Assembly: GCA_050291465.1 (NCBI GenBank)
Contig: JBNKJV010000009.1
Coordinates: 1 to 64,000 of the forward strand
Source of the DNA: CBFDBF01 sp050291465
Lineage (GTDB): Bacteria > Pseudomonadota > Gammaproteobacteria > Chromatiales > Chromatiaceae
Reading direction: 5' to 3'
Length of the DNA stretch: 64,000 nt
This document shows positions 1 through 8,478 of the stretch, in pieces (the stretch's first letter is position 1; every line of letters starts with the position of its first letter). The notes below the pieces were generated by a model that ran no database searches, had not been told where the DNA came from, and worked only from the letters and a program-made list of their open reading frames with translations. The position numbers and the translations under genes were made by a program.

Positions 1-680
1 GCTTCGGCGAAACCGTCACCGGAGGTGGAAGCACCGGTGGTGCGGTCCATACCGGGCTGAACGATAGCGGCAGCCAGAGTCAGGCCGTTAAAGCTCGGGC
101 TGATGTAGGCGATGGCCTGGTCGACGGTAAGATCGACGAAGCCGAGGCCCTGACCGGCCATCAGCGGAACAGAAGCGACATGAGTGGTCATGGTGCCCAT
201 GTTGACGGCGGAGATATTTCCCGCACCGAAGGGGGAATCATCAGCGCCATTGCCGTTGTAGTCGGCGATGGTGGTGGAGAAGATGTCCAGACTGGCGGTG
301 GAGATATACAGCGGGGTGTCGTGACGGCCGATGACCGCGGTACCCCAATCGCCGGTAAGACCGACCCAGCTGGCCCAGTTGGAGATGCCGTCGGCATTAC
401 AGGTGGTGTTACCGCCTTCGGCATCATCGCAATCCGCGTCGGAAGCCATAATCTGGAACTCAAGCGCCCAGACCGCCTTCAGACTACCCCCCAGATCCTC
501 GCTACCTCCAAATCCAAGAACCGTCTGGTGGCTGGAGATATCCCAGGCGTCGCCGGAATCGATCTCGGCGTCGTAGCTGGAAGTAGCCAGGTGGACGTTT
601 CCATAGATATTTACTTCGGCCATGGCCGCGGGAGCAGCCAGGGCAGCGGCTACCGCCGCGGTAAGAAGCTTTTTATTCAT
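1..680 (-). CDS. Gram-negative porin, N-terminal part (runs off left edge)
   Basis: Outer-membrane general diffusion porin of the Gram-negative porin_4 type, read from its start at 680 to the window edge (226 codons). The first 21 residues (MNKKLL, an Ala/Leu-rich core, then A-A-M-A) form a Sec signal peptide, and the mature chain starts E-V-N-I-Y-G, the usual first beta strand. Further strands include KAVWALEFQI and GDWGTAVIGRHDTP, the motif before constriction loop 3 in this family. An acidic loop holds two cysteines (DADCDD, NTTC) that may pair. AGGTGA lies 7 nt before the ATG. Monocistronic in appearance. The C-terminus is not visible, so substrate preference cannot be judged. Confidence 0.88.
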   Translation of the reverse strand, partial: MNKKLLTAAVAAALAAPAAMAEVNIYGNVHLATSSYDAEIDSGDAWDISSHQTVLGFGGSEDLGGSLKAVWALEFQIMASDADCDDAEGGNTTCNADGISNWASWVGLTGDWGTAVIGRHDTPLYISTASLDIFSTTIADYNGNGADDSPFGAGNISAVNMGTMTTHVASVPLMAGQGLGFVDLTVDQAIAYISPSFNGLTLAAAIVQPGMDRTTGASTSGDGFAE

Positions 681-820
681 TGAATCACCTTTTATCAAAT
701 TGAAATTTCAATCGGTTCTTTATAGTAAATCCGGAAGCACCATCCAGGTTTTTCCGGAGTCTGTTCAGAAGGAACGTGATCTTCGCCCTTCCCTGCCTCA
801 GCCATTCTCGGAGACTGAAT

Positions 821-842
821 GGCGGTGCTTCCATGCACCGCC
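821..842 (-). terminator. Hairpin downstream of amt
   Basis: An 8-bp perfect stem GGCGGTGC/GCACCGCC with loop TTCCAT lies 80 nt after the amt stop and before the porin promoter region. It has no T-run on either strand, so it may be a 3' stabiliser or Rho-assisted end rather than a classic intrinsic terminator. Confidence 0.45.
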
Positions 843-921
843 CCGATTTATACTCCCGAAAGGAGGATAAATAAAGAAGTCCGTCCCTGGAAAAGCTTCC
901 GTACGCTAACCAAAATCTTAA

Positions 922-2214
922 TTACAGCCCGGAACCACGCGAACCGGTGAACTCCGGATAGGCCTCGAGGCCGCACTCGGCGAGGTCCACGCCTTCGTAC
1001 TCCTCCTCCTCGGAGACACGGATACCCATGGTCGCCTTGAGGATCAGCCATACGATGAAACTCACCACGAAGGTCCAGATCAGGATCACTATCAACCCGT
1101 AGAACTGAGCCCCAAGAGTGGCTTCGGTGTTGGTAATGGGAACCGCCAGCAGACCCCACATACCCACCACGCCGTGGACGGAGGTGGCACCGACCGGATC
1201 GTCGATCTTCAGCTTGTCGAAACCGATAATGGAGAACACCACGATCACCCCGCCAATAGCGCCGATAATGGTCGCCCATAGGGGCGTCGGGGCCAGGGGT
1301 TCCGCCGTGATGGCCACCAGACCGGCCAGAGCGCCGTTGAGGGTCATGGTCAGATCCGCCTTGCCGAACACGATGCGCGCGGTAATCAGGGCGGCAATCA
1401 CACCGCCGGCCGCCGCCGCATTGGTGTTGACGAATACCGCCGCCACCGCGTTCGCCTCACCGACGTTGGAGACGATCAGCTCCGAGCCGCCGTTGAAGCC
1501 GAACCAGCCGAGCCAGAGGATAAAGGTACCCAGGGTGGCCAGGGGCAGATTGGCGCCCGGAATGGCGTTCACTTTGCCGTCCGCTCCGTACTTGCCTTTA
1601 CGGGCACCGAGCAGAAGCACACCGGCCAGGGCCGCGGAGGCACCGCACAGGTGCACCACACCGGAACCGGCGAAATCGCTGAAGCCGGCGGCATCCAGGA
1701 AACCGCCGCCCCACTTCCAGTAGCCCTGCATGGGATAGATGAAGCCGGTCATCACTACCGCGAACAGCAGGAAGCTCCAGAGCTTCATGCGCTCCGCCAC
1801 GGCACCGGAGACGATAGACATGGCGGTGGCCACGAATACCACCTGGAAGAAGAAGTCCGACATCCCGGAGTAGTAATCACCGTCATACCAGCCGGCGGGA
1901 TCCTGTCCCAAAACGGCCGTAGGATCGTTGTCGCCCCCGAACATGAAGGAGAAATCAAACACGGGGATGATGCCGGTACCGTCGGCCGGGTACATGATGT
2001 TGTAACCCATCAGCATGTACATGACGCAGGCCACCGCGAACAGCACCACGTTCTTGGTCAGGATCTCGGCGGTGTTCTTGGCCCGTACCAGACCGGCCTC
2101 GAGCATGGCGAAACCTGCCGCCATCCACATCACCAAGGCACCGGTCACCAGAAAATAGAAGGTGTCCAGCGCATATCTTAGATTCAATATGTCTTCCACA
2201 ATTAAGTCCTCCAA
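922..2214 (-). CDS. amtB: Ammonium transporter (Amt/MEP/Rh family)
   Basis: Inner-membrane ammonium channel of 430 residues with about eleven hydrophobic segments. The family signature DFAGSGVVHLCGA (near residue 180) carries the first pore histidine, and SVHGVVG near residue 345 carries the second histidine of the twin-His pair. FAMLEAGLVRAKN near residue 35 is the usual TM1-2 region. No cleavable signal peptide is evident; the N-terminus is short and acidic. It follows glnK by 6 nt, so PII can gate the channel by direct binding, as known for GlnK-AmtB. Expression probably comes from the sigma-54 promoter upstream of glnK. The acidic C-terminal tail (EEEEYEGVDLAECG) is ordinary for this family. 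Confidence 0.95.
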   Translation of the reverse strand: MEDLIVEDILNLRYALDTFYFLVTGALVMWMAAGFAMLEAGLVRAKNTAEILTKNVVLFAVACVMYMLMGYNIMYPADGTGIIPVFDFSFMFGGDNDPTAVLGQDPAGWYDGDYYSGMSDFFFQVVFVATAMSIVSGAVAERMKLWSFLLFAVVMTGFIYPMQGYWKWGGGFLDAAGFSDFAGSGVVHLCGASAALAGVLLLGARKGKYGADGKVNAIPGANLPLATLGTFILWLGWFGFNGGSELIVSNVGEANAVAAVFVNTNAAAAGGVIAALITARIVFGKADLTMTLNGALAGLVAITAEPLAPTPLWATIIGAIGGVIVVFSIIGFDKLKIDDPVGATSVHGVVGMWGLLAVPITNTEATLGAQFYGLIVILIWTFVVSFIVWLILKATMGIRVSEEEEYEGVDLAECGLEAYPEFTGSRGSGL

Positions 2215-2220
2215 ATCTGC

Positions 2221-2559
2221 CTAAAGCGCTTCCGGACCGGATTCACCGGTTCGGATACGCACCACCTGTTCCAGGTCGGAAACGAAGATCTTGCCGTCAC
2301 CGATCTTGCCGCTGCGGGCTGCATTGGTGATGGCCTCGATGGTTTGATCAACCATGGAGTCGTCCACTGCGACCTCGACCTTGGTCTTGGGCAGAAAGTC
2401 CACCACATACTCGGCCCCACGATAGAACTCGGTGTGACCCTTTTGCCGGCCAAACCCTTTGACCTCCAGAACCGTGATCCCCTTGATGCCGATCTCGGAG
2501 AGCGCCTCACGAACATCGTCCAGTTTGAACGGCTTGATTACTGCCGCTATAAGTTTCAT
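2221..2559 (-). CDS. glnK: Nitrogen regulatory protein PII (GlnK)
   Basis: A 112-residue trimeric PII signal protein that senses ATP/ADP and 2-oxoglutarate and controls AmtB and nitrogen enzymes. The start MKLIAAVIKPFKLDDV at 2559 gives exactly the family length and is preceded by GAGGTG. A GTG start three codons upstream is possible but would bury that ribosome site. The T-loop has the uridylylation tyrosine in YRGAEY (Tyr51), and the conserved nucleotide-binding segment GKIGDGKIF is present. The pairing with amt identifies it as GlnK rather than GlnB; the sequence alone would allow either. Confidence 0.93.
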   Translation of the reverse strand: MKLIAAVIKPFKLDDVREALSEIGIKGITVLEVKGFGRQKGHTEFYRGAEYVVDFLPKTKVEVAVDDSMVDQTIEAITNAARSGKIGDGKIFVSDLEQVVRIRTGESGPEAL

Positions 2560-2639
2560 TTTTTTCACCTCGCTTTGAGAAAATCATCGCCTTAGTGCCC
2601 TGCGGGCCCACTGAAGCGACCCTGCACACCCCCTATCAC

Positions 2640-2655
2640 TGCATACACTGTGCCA
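2640..2655 (-). promoter_or_regulatory. Sigma-54 promoter of glnK-amt
   Basis: Read on the minus strand the site is TGGCAC-AGTGT-ATGCA, matching the -24/-12 consensus TGGCAC-N5-TTGCA at all but one base. It would start transcription about 70 nt before the glnK ATG, as expected for a nitrogen-controlled glnK-amtB operon. Confidence 0.75.
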
Positions 2656-2720
2656 ATAAAGGTTTTTATCTTAAATATCAGTCCGTTACGCTTTTATGGC
2701 CAGCCCGGAAAAATCCCCGA

Positions 2721-2768
2721 TGCACCACGATGTCGCTTCCCAAAAGGCCCGGCAGGTCGGAATGCACC
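2721..2768. promoter_or_regulatory. Possible NtrC half-sites upstream of glnK
   Basis: Two TGCACC half-sites (2721-2726 and 2763-2768) lie roughly 95 and 135 nt upstream of the inferred glnK start point. This is the usual distance for NtrC enhancers (consensus TGCACC-N5-GGTGCA). The right halves are poorly conserved, so this is a weak call. Confidence 0.3.
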
Positions 2769-2823
2769 AAAAAAGCGCCTGCTCTCTGGACATCACCCCG
2801 GCTCCCGGCTATGGTTCTCCCCC

Positions 2824-3078
2824 ATGATCGACCCCAAACTCATCGACGACCTGGCGAAGCGCGTGGCAAACGGCATGCCCGCGGGACTGCAGCTGCTGCA
2901 TGAGGACCTGCAGAAGAACATCCGTTCCGCGCTGGAGGCCGGTCTGGGCCATCTGGACCTGGTCACCCGGGAGGAGTTCGAGCTGCAAAGAGCGGTTCTT
3001 GCCCGCACCCGGGAAAAGTTGGATCAGCTGGAGAAGCAGCTAGAAAATCTGGAACAGGGGAAAAAGGGAGACGCCTAG
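2824..3078 (+). CDS. ubiK: Ubiquinone biosynthesis accessory factor UbiK (YqiC/BMFP family)
   Basis: An 84-residue membrane-fusogenic BMFP-family protein starting MIDPKLIDDLAKRV. In E. coli UbiK assists the late cytosolic steps of ubiquinone synthesis with UbiJ. The helical N-terminus (residues 5-45) is followed by VTREEFELQRAVLARTREK and a heptad-rich trimerising C-terminal coiled coil (LDQLEKQLENLEQ). I chose ATG 2824 over an earlier in-frame start because homologues begin here and the upstream 58 codons look non-coding. It lies divergent from glnK and 35 nt before comM, the usual gammaproteobacterial order. Confidence 0.88.
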   Translation: MIDPKLIDDLAKRVANGMPAGLQLLHEDLQKNIRSALEAGLGHLDLVTREEFELQRAVLARTREKLDQLEKQLENLEQGKKGDA

Positions 3079-3113
3079 GGATCCCACCCCGCCCACAACC
3101 AAGGACGGTTACC

Positions 3114-4625
3114 ATGGCACTTGCGATACTGTACTGTCGCGCCCGCGACGGTGTGGATGCACCCCTGGTCACGGTGGAGGTTCACCTGGCCAACGGCCTG
3201 CCCGCACTCTCCATCGTGGGCCTTCCGGAGTTGGCGGTACGGGAAAGCAGAGACCGGGTTCGCGGCGCCATAGTCAATTCCCGGTTCGAATTCCCCACCC
3301 GTCGCATAACCATTAATCTGGCTCCTGCGGATCTACCCAAAGAGGGGGGACGTTTCGATCTCCCCATCGCCCTCGGTATCCTGGCCGCTTCCGGTCAGAT
3401 CCCCCTCGACCGTTGCGGCGATTACGAATTTGCCGGAGAACTCGCTCTCTCGGGCGAGGTTCGCCCCATTTCCGGGGTACTTCCCATCGCCCTGGCCGCA
3501 CGCAAAGCAGGGCGGGCCCTTGTGGTTCCTTCGCAAAACGCCGCCGAGGCTGCGCTGGTGGATGACATTACCGTCTTCCCGGCAACCCATCTGTTGCAGG
3601 TGTGCGCGCACCTGTCCGGAAGCGACCCCCTATCCCCGCAACCGCCGGTCACCGTCGCGCACAACGGCTCTCTGCTTAACGATCTGACCGAAGTGCGGGG
3701 CCAGCCCCGTGCCAAACGAGCCCTGGAGATCGCGGCCGCCGGAGGCCACTCCCTGCTGATGGTGGGACCACCCGGCAGCGGCAAATCCATGCTGGCCGCC
3801 TGTTTCCCCTCCATCCTCCCGGAGATGACGGAGGGAGAAGCACTGGAGAGCGCCGCGGTGCTTTCCGTCAGCGAGCGGGGATTCAGGGTGGCGGAGTGGC
3901 GGCAACGCCCCTTCCGCGCGCCCCATCACACCGCGTCCGCCGTAGCGCTGGTAGGAGGCGGCAGCAATCCTCGACCGGGCGAGATCTCCCTGGCCCACAA
4001 CGGCGTCATGTTTCTGGACGAGCTGCCGGAATTCGACCGCAGGGTGCTGGAGGTACTGCGCGAACCTCTGGAATCAGGGCGCGTCACCATCTCCCGCGCC
4101 GCCCATCAGGCCGACTTTCCCGCCCGTTTCCAGCTAATCGCCGCCATGAACCCCTGCCCCTGCGGTCACCTGGGCGACACCGGGGGAAAGGTCTGCCGCT
4201 GTACCGCGGAACAGGTACAGCGGTACCGCAATCGCATCTCGGGACCGCTGCTGGACCGGATCGACATGCATGTGGAGGTTCCCAGGGTAACCCCGGAGTT
4301 GCTGCGACCTGAAAAGAAGGGATCTGAAAACAGCGCTTCGGTCCGACAGCGGGTGGAGGCGGCGCGTCGGTTGCAGCTGGCACGAGGCGACTGCGCCAAT
4401 AGCAGGCTGTTCGGTCGAGCCATCGAACGATACTGCGCCCCCGAACCGGGAGGCGCCCGTCTGCTGCATCGGGCCGTAGAGCAACTCGGCCTCTCCGCCC
4501 GGGCCTATCACCGCATCCTGAAACTGGCCCGCACCATAGCCGATCTGGAAAACGAGACCCGGATATCTGCCGCCCATATCGGCGAAGCGGTCGGCTACCG
4601 GCGGCTGGACCGCTCGGGGGAATAA
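3114..4625 (+). CDS. comM: YifB/ComM family Mg-chelatase-like AAA+ ATPase
   Basis: A 503-residue hexameric helicase-type AAA+ protein. ComM in Vibrio promotes branch migration during natural transformation. The N-terminal ChlI-like domain (1-170, e.g. LANGLPALSIVGLPE) precedes the AAA+ core with Walker A GPPGSGKS (near 222), Walker B VMFLDELPEF (near 303) and the four-cysteine zinc motif MNPCPCGHLGD...CRC near 345-360. The C-terminal ISGPLLDRIDMHVEVPRV and YHRILKLARTIADLE segments are diagnostic. AAGGA precedes the ATG. dprA at 55.3 kb is a second transformation-related gene, but both are also common in non-competent bacteria. Confidence 0.92.
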   Translation: MALAILYCRARDGVDAPLVTVEVHLANGLPALSIVGLPELAVRESRDRVRGAIVNSRFEFPTRRITINLAPADLPKEGGRFDLPIALGILAASGQIPLDRCGDYEFAGELALSGEVRPISGVLPIALAARKAGRALVVPSQNAAEAALVDDITVFPATHLLQVCAHLSGSDPLSPQPPVTVAHNGSLLNDLTEVRGQPRAKRALEIAAAGGHSLLMVGPPGSGKSMLAACFPSILPEMTEGEALESAAVLSVSERGFRVAEWRQRPFRAPHHTASAVALVGGGSNPRPGEISLAHNGVMFLDELPEFDRRVLEVLREPLESGRVTISRAAHQADFPARFQLIAAMNPCPCGHLGDTGGKVCRCTAEQVQRYRNRISGPLLDRIDMHVEVPRVTPELLRPEKKGSENSASVRQRVEAARRLQLARGDCANSRLFGRAIERYCAPEPGGARLLHRAVEQLGLSARAYHRILKLARTIADLENETRISAAHIGEAVGYRRLDRSGE

Positions 4626-4751
4626 CCGCCCACCCTTCCGTCCCGCTCCGAAACCCGCCCGGGGAAGCGACGAAAAATTCCGAATAATTGAAGGGCCACC
4701 GGAGAGGCTGCATAATAGCCGCCCTCGGGAGATTTCCACAGGCACCTTCGC

Positions 4752-7277
4752 ATGCGCGAGAAAAACGACACCCATTTCGTACCTCTGGTACTGAGCAGAT
4801 TGAACGACAGGCTGAACAACCTGCCGCCTCTGCGCATGGATGCCGAAGGACTGAAGGACGACTTCCGGCACTACTTTACCCATACCCTGGGACGCGACAA
4901 GGAGTGTACCAATACCCATTACCCTTACATGGCCCTGGCCATGGCGGTACGTGACCGTCTCATGGAACGCTGGCAACGAACAGCCTATCTCCATCACAAG
5001 GCGAACCGTAAGCGGGTTTACTATCTCTCCCTGGAGTTCCTCATGGGGCGCGCGTTGGGGAACAGCATGCTCAACCTGGGTATAACCGACGCTACTACCA
5101 AAGGCATCTATGATCTCGGTCTGGTGATGGAGGAAATCACGGAGAGCGAACCGGATGCGGGGTTGGGTAACGGCGGCCTGGGACGACTGGCCGCCTGCTT
5201 TCTGGATAGTTGCGCCACCCTGCAACTCCCGGTGAAAGGCTACGGGCTGCACTACGAATACGGCATGTTCCGGCAGAAAATAGAGAACGGCTATCAGATC
5301 GAAGAACCGGATCACTGGCTGCGCAACGGCCATCCCTGGGAGGTTGAGCGGCCGGAATTCACCCAACGGGTCCATTTCGGGGGCCGTACGGAGCATTTCC
5401 GCAAAGAGTCCGGCAAACCGGGTGTGCGATGGGTGGACACCCACGACGTACTGGCCGTGCCTTACGATATCCCCATCCCGGGTTATCGCAACGACACCGT
5501 CAACACCCTGCGGTTATGGAAGGCGTCCGCCACCGATGAGTTCGATCTGGATGAGTTCAACGCCGGCAGCTATCCGGAAGCGGTGGAGGCCAAAAACACC
5601 GCCGAACACATCACCATGGTGCTCTACCCCAATGACGCGAACGAGTGCGGCAAGGAGTTACGCCTGCGCCAGCAGTATTTTCTCGCCTCCGCCAGCCTCA
5701 AGGATGTATTCCGGAACTGGAAGAACAACTACCCCGGTGACTTCAGCGGTTTTGCGGAGAAAAACTGTTTTCAGCTCAACGATACACATCCCACCATCGC
5801 CGTGGGGGAGCTGATGCGGATCCTGATGGATGAGGAAGGCCTGGAGTGGAATCAGGCGTGGGACATCACCACCCGTACCATGGCCTACACCAACCATACC
5901 CTGTTGCCGGAGGCGCTGGAAAAGTGGCCGGTGCGACTGTTCCGGCAGTTGTTGCCGCGGCTTCTCGAGATTATCTACGAGATAAACGCCCGCTTTCTGG
6001 TGGAAGTGGCCGACCGCTGGCCGGGGGATATTGAACGACAACAGCGCATGTCCATTATCGAAGAGGGAAGCGATCCCCAGGTACGCATGGCCTATCTGGC
6101 GCTGGTAGGCAGTTTCTCGGTAAACGGCGTCGCCGATCTCCACTCGCGTCTGTTACGAGAGGGTCTGTTTCAGGACTTCTATGCCCTTTGGCCCGGCAAG
6201 TTTAATAATAAGACCAACGGCGTTACCCAACGCCGCTGGCTGGTCGGCTGCAACCCGGGTTTACGCGCCTTGATCAATGAGTCCATCGGTGAAGAATGGA
6301 TCGTCGATCTGGATCAGCTGCGCAATCTTAAGCAGATGATGCAGGACCCGGAGTTCCGGCAGCGCTGGCACCAGGTAAAGCAGCGGAACAAGGCGCGGCT
6401 GGCACAACTGGTGCTGCGGGAATGCGACATCGATTTCGATATCAACGCCCTGTTCGACGTCCAGGTTAAGCGTATTCACGAATACAAGCGCCAGTTGTTG
6501 AATATCCTCCACGTCATTCACCTTTATGCGCGGATCAAGGCGGGGGACACAGCCGACTGGACCCCGCGCTGTGTCCTTATCGGCGGCAAGGCGGCCCCTG
6601 GTTATGCCCAGGCCAAGTTGATTATAAAACTGATCAACAATGTGGCCGGGGTGGTAAACGAGGATCCGGAGGTCGGAGCCCTGCTGAAGGTAGCCTTCCT
6701 GCCCGATTACCGGGTCTCGACCATGGAGGTGATCTGCCCCGGCACCGACCTGTCGGAACAGATATCCACCGCGGGTAAGGAAGCGTCCGGTACCGGCAAC
6801 ATGAAATTCATGATGAACGGCGCTCTCACCATCGGCACCCTGGACGGCGCGAATATCGAGATTCGAGAAGAGGTTGGGGAAGAGCATTTCTTCCTGTTCG
6901 GGCTCACCGCGGAAGAGGTGAAGGCAACACGCAGGAATTATAATCCCACGGGAATCATCGCCGCGGACACAAACCTTTCACGCGTCATGGGCCTTCTGGA
7001 AAAGGCCCATTTCAACCACTCTGAACCGGGTATTTTCGACCCGCTGATCCAAGCCATACGCAGCTCCGACGACCCCTGGATGATAGCCGCCGACTTCGAC
7101 AGCTATATCAAGGCCCAGGAAAGGGCCGCCGCCGCCTACCGGGACCGGGAGGCCTGGGTGAAGAGCAGTATTCTCAATACCGCCAGCAGCGGAAAATTCT
7201 CCACCGACCGGACCATGCAGGAATACAACCGCGACATCTGGAAACTCAAGCCCGTCCCCTCATTGCCGATAAAATAG
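4752..7277 (+). CDS. glgP: Glycogen/starch phosphorylase
   Basis: An 841-residue alpha-glucan phosphorylase releasing glucose-1-phosphate from glycogen. Landmarks are YLSLEFLMGRALGN (near 92), GLGNGGLGRLAACFLDS (near 137), NGVTQRRWL (near 495) and the PLP-lysine signature EASGTGNMKFMMNG (near 676). Length is normal for bacterial GlgP. The ATG at 4752 has only a weak ribosome site, but the sequence from MREKND onward aligns with the normal N-terminus. It stands alone between comM and the HD-GYP gene; no other glycogen genes are in the window. Glucokinase at 31.1 kb could join the same carbon-store pathway. Confidence 0.94.
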   Translation: MREKNDTHFVPLVLSRLNDRLNNLPPLRMDAEGLKDDFRHYFTHTLGRDKECTNTHYPYMALAMAVRDRLMERWQRTAYLHHKANRKRVYYLSLEFLMGRALGNSMLNLGITDATTKGIYDLGLVMEEITESEPDAGLGNGGLGRLAACFLDSCATLQLPVKGYGLHYEYGMFRQKIENGYQIEEPDHWLRNGHPWEVERPEFTQRVHFGGRTEHFRKESGKPGVRWVDTHDVLAVPYDIPIPGYRNDTVNTLRLWKASATDEFDLDEFNAGSYPEAVEAKNTAEHITMVLYPNDANECGKELRLRQQYFLASASLKDVFRNWKNNYPGDFSGFAEKNCFQLNDTHPTIAVGELMRILMDEEGLEWNQAWDITTRTMAYTNHTLLPEALEKWPVRLFRQLLPRLLEIIYEINARFLVEVADRWPGDIERQQRMSIIEEGSDPQVRMAYLALVGSFSVNGVADLHSRLLREGLFQDFYALWPGKFNNKTNGVTQRRWLVGCNPGLRALINESIGEEWIVDLDQLRNLKQMMQDPEFRQRWHQVKQRNKARLAQLVLRECDIDFDINALFDVQVKRIHEYKRQLLNILHVIHLYARIKAGDTADWTPRCVLIGGKAAPGYAQAKLIIKLINNVAGVVNEDPEVGALLKVAFLPDYRVSTMEVICPGTDLSEQISTAGKEASGTGNMKFMMNGALTIGTLDGANIEIREEVGEEHFFLFGLTAEEVKATRRNYNPTGIIAADTNLSRVMGLLEKAHFNHSEPGIFDPLIQAIRSSDDPWMIAADFDSYIKAQERAAAAYRDREAWVKSSILNTASSGKFSTDRTMQEYNRDIWKLKPVPSLPIK

Positions 7278-7281
7278 TACA

Positions 7282-7396
7282 GACCTCTGGCGTGACGTAC
7301 CTTTGAAATCGGGTCTGCAAAGCCACGCCGGCAGCATGCAAATCCGATTTACCAGAGGCGGCAGGATCGGCGCTCTAGTGGGGAGGCAGCGGGAAT
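7282..7396 (+). promoter_or_regulatory. Possible degenerate c-di-GMP-I (GEMM) riboswitch-like leader
   Basis: The intergenic strand before the HD-GYP gene contains GTACC-TTTGAAATC-GGG followed by TGCAAAGCCACG (7316-7327). Its order mirrors the GEMM-I core: AACC, a GAAA-capped stem, GGG and CGCAAAGCC. Farther on, GGAGGCAGCGGGAATCG (7382-7398) resembles the 3' GGTAGGTAGCGGGGTTACC strand. Two nested inverted repeats, CCTCTGG/CCAGAGG and AAATCGG/CCGATTT, could also form. The canonical GGGCAAACC is missing, so binding is uncertain. A c-di-GMP sensor ahead of a c-di-GMP phosphodiesterase would make regulatory sense. Confidence 0.3.
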
Positions 7397-7403
7397 CGTA
7401 CCC

Positions 7404-8471
7404 GTGCCACCAGGAGCTCCCGGCTGGCGAGTGCATTCACCTCTGGGCAAGAAATTGGCAAAACTAAAAAAGATCAAGGCGGATCAGCTCCGGGTGGGGA
7501 TGTACGTAAACCTGTCCGGCGGCGGCTGGTTCAAGCACCCCTTCGTGCGAAACAGCTTCAAAATAGCCTCAAAGGGCGAAATCCGCGAGATCATTAAATG
7601 CGGATTCAAGGAGATTGAGGTTGATCTCAGCAAAAGCGATCTGTCCACGGGCAAAAACGCCACCGCGACAAGGATAGGCGAGGTATCGACCGATCCCAGG
7701 GAGCGCGGGGATATTCCGAAAGAGTGGAACCCCGAAACCCTGGTTCCTCAAGAGCTGGTCGCGGCTCTTAACGACAAGAAGATGCCTCCCCGGGAGAAGT
7801 CGAAGGTGGTATACCAGCAGACCTGCAAGATGATGGAACGTCTGTTCGAAAGCCCCAGCGCGGAGAATATCCACGCCAGCAAGAAGGTGATCAGCTCCGT
7901 CACCGACGTAATTCTGTCGGAGGATGAAACCACCAGCAACCTGCTGCGTATCACCTCCCACGATTTCTACACCTATACCCACTCGGTGAACGTCGGGGTA
8001 ATGGGAATACTCTTGGCCAAATCCCTTTTCCGCAAATCCGACGACCACGACCTGCAAGAGCTGGGGGCCGGCTTCTTTCTCCATGACCTGGGCAAGGTTA
8101 ACGTGGATTCCGCGATCATCAACAAACCGGGACGGTTAACGGATAAGGAGATGGGACGCATGCGCACCCATCCTTACCAGGGCTATAAGATTCTACAGAA
8201 GGCGGATGCGCTTACCGAGGAGTGCAAACACATCGTCCTGCAACATCATGAGTTTTTCGACGGAACCGGCTACCCGAGGCGTCTGAAAGGGGATGAGATT
8301 CATGTTTACGGCAAAATCTGCTGTATTGCCGATGTCTTCGATGCTCTGACCTCGGAACGCTCCTATAAAAAAGGGCTGTCGAGCTACGATGCGCTTAAGT
8401 TGATGAAGGACAAGATGCTGGACCATTTTCAGCACGATATATTCGATGCCTTTGTACTGCTGTTTCATTAA
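7404..8471 (+). CDS. HD-GYP domain c-di-GMP phosphodiesterase with DUF3391 N-terminus
   Basis: Predicted cytoplasmic hydrolase of cyclic di-GMP to pGpG/GMP. The N-terminal DUF3391 domain (DQLRVGMYVNLSGGGWFKHPF...) is followed by a linker and an HD-GYP domain with HSVNVGVMG, the catalytic FFLHDLGKV pair, and HHEFFDGTGYPRRLKGDEI, which keeps HHE and GYP. ADVFDALTSERSYK is also intact, so activity is expected. The start is uncertain. GTG 7404 gives 355 residues, and later GTG (7431) or TTG starts would trim the low-complexity front. It converges on djlA with only 7 nt between stops. It may be controlled by the leader structure just upstream. Confidence 0.88.
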   Translation: MPPGAPGWRVHSPLGKKLAKLKKIKADQLRVGMYVNLSGGGWFKHPFVRNSFKIASKGEIREIIKCGFKEIEVDLSKSDLSTGKNATATRIGEVSTDPRERGDIPKEWNPETLVPQELVAALNDKKMPPREKSKVVYQQTCKMMERLFESPSAENIHASKKVISSVTDVILSEDETTSNLLRITSHDFYTYTHSVNVGVMGILLAKSLFRKSDDHDLQELGAGFFLHDLGKVNVDSAIINKPGRLTDKEMGRMRTHPYQGYKILQKADALTEECKHIVLQHHEFFDGTGYPRRLKGDEIHVYGKICCIADVFDALTSERSYKKGLSSYDALKLMKDKMLDHFQHDIFDAFVLLFH

Positions 8472-8478
8472 CGACCGG

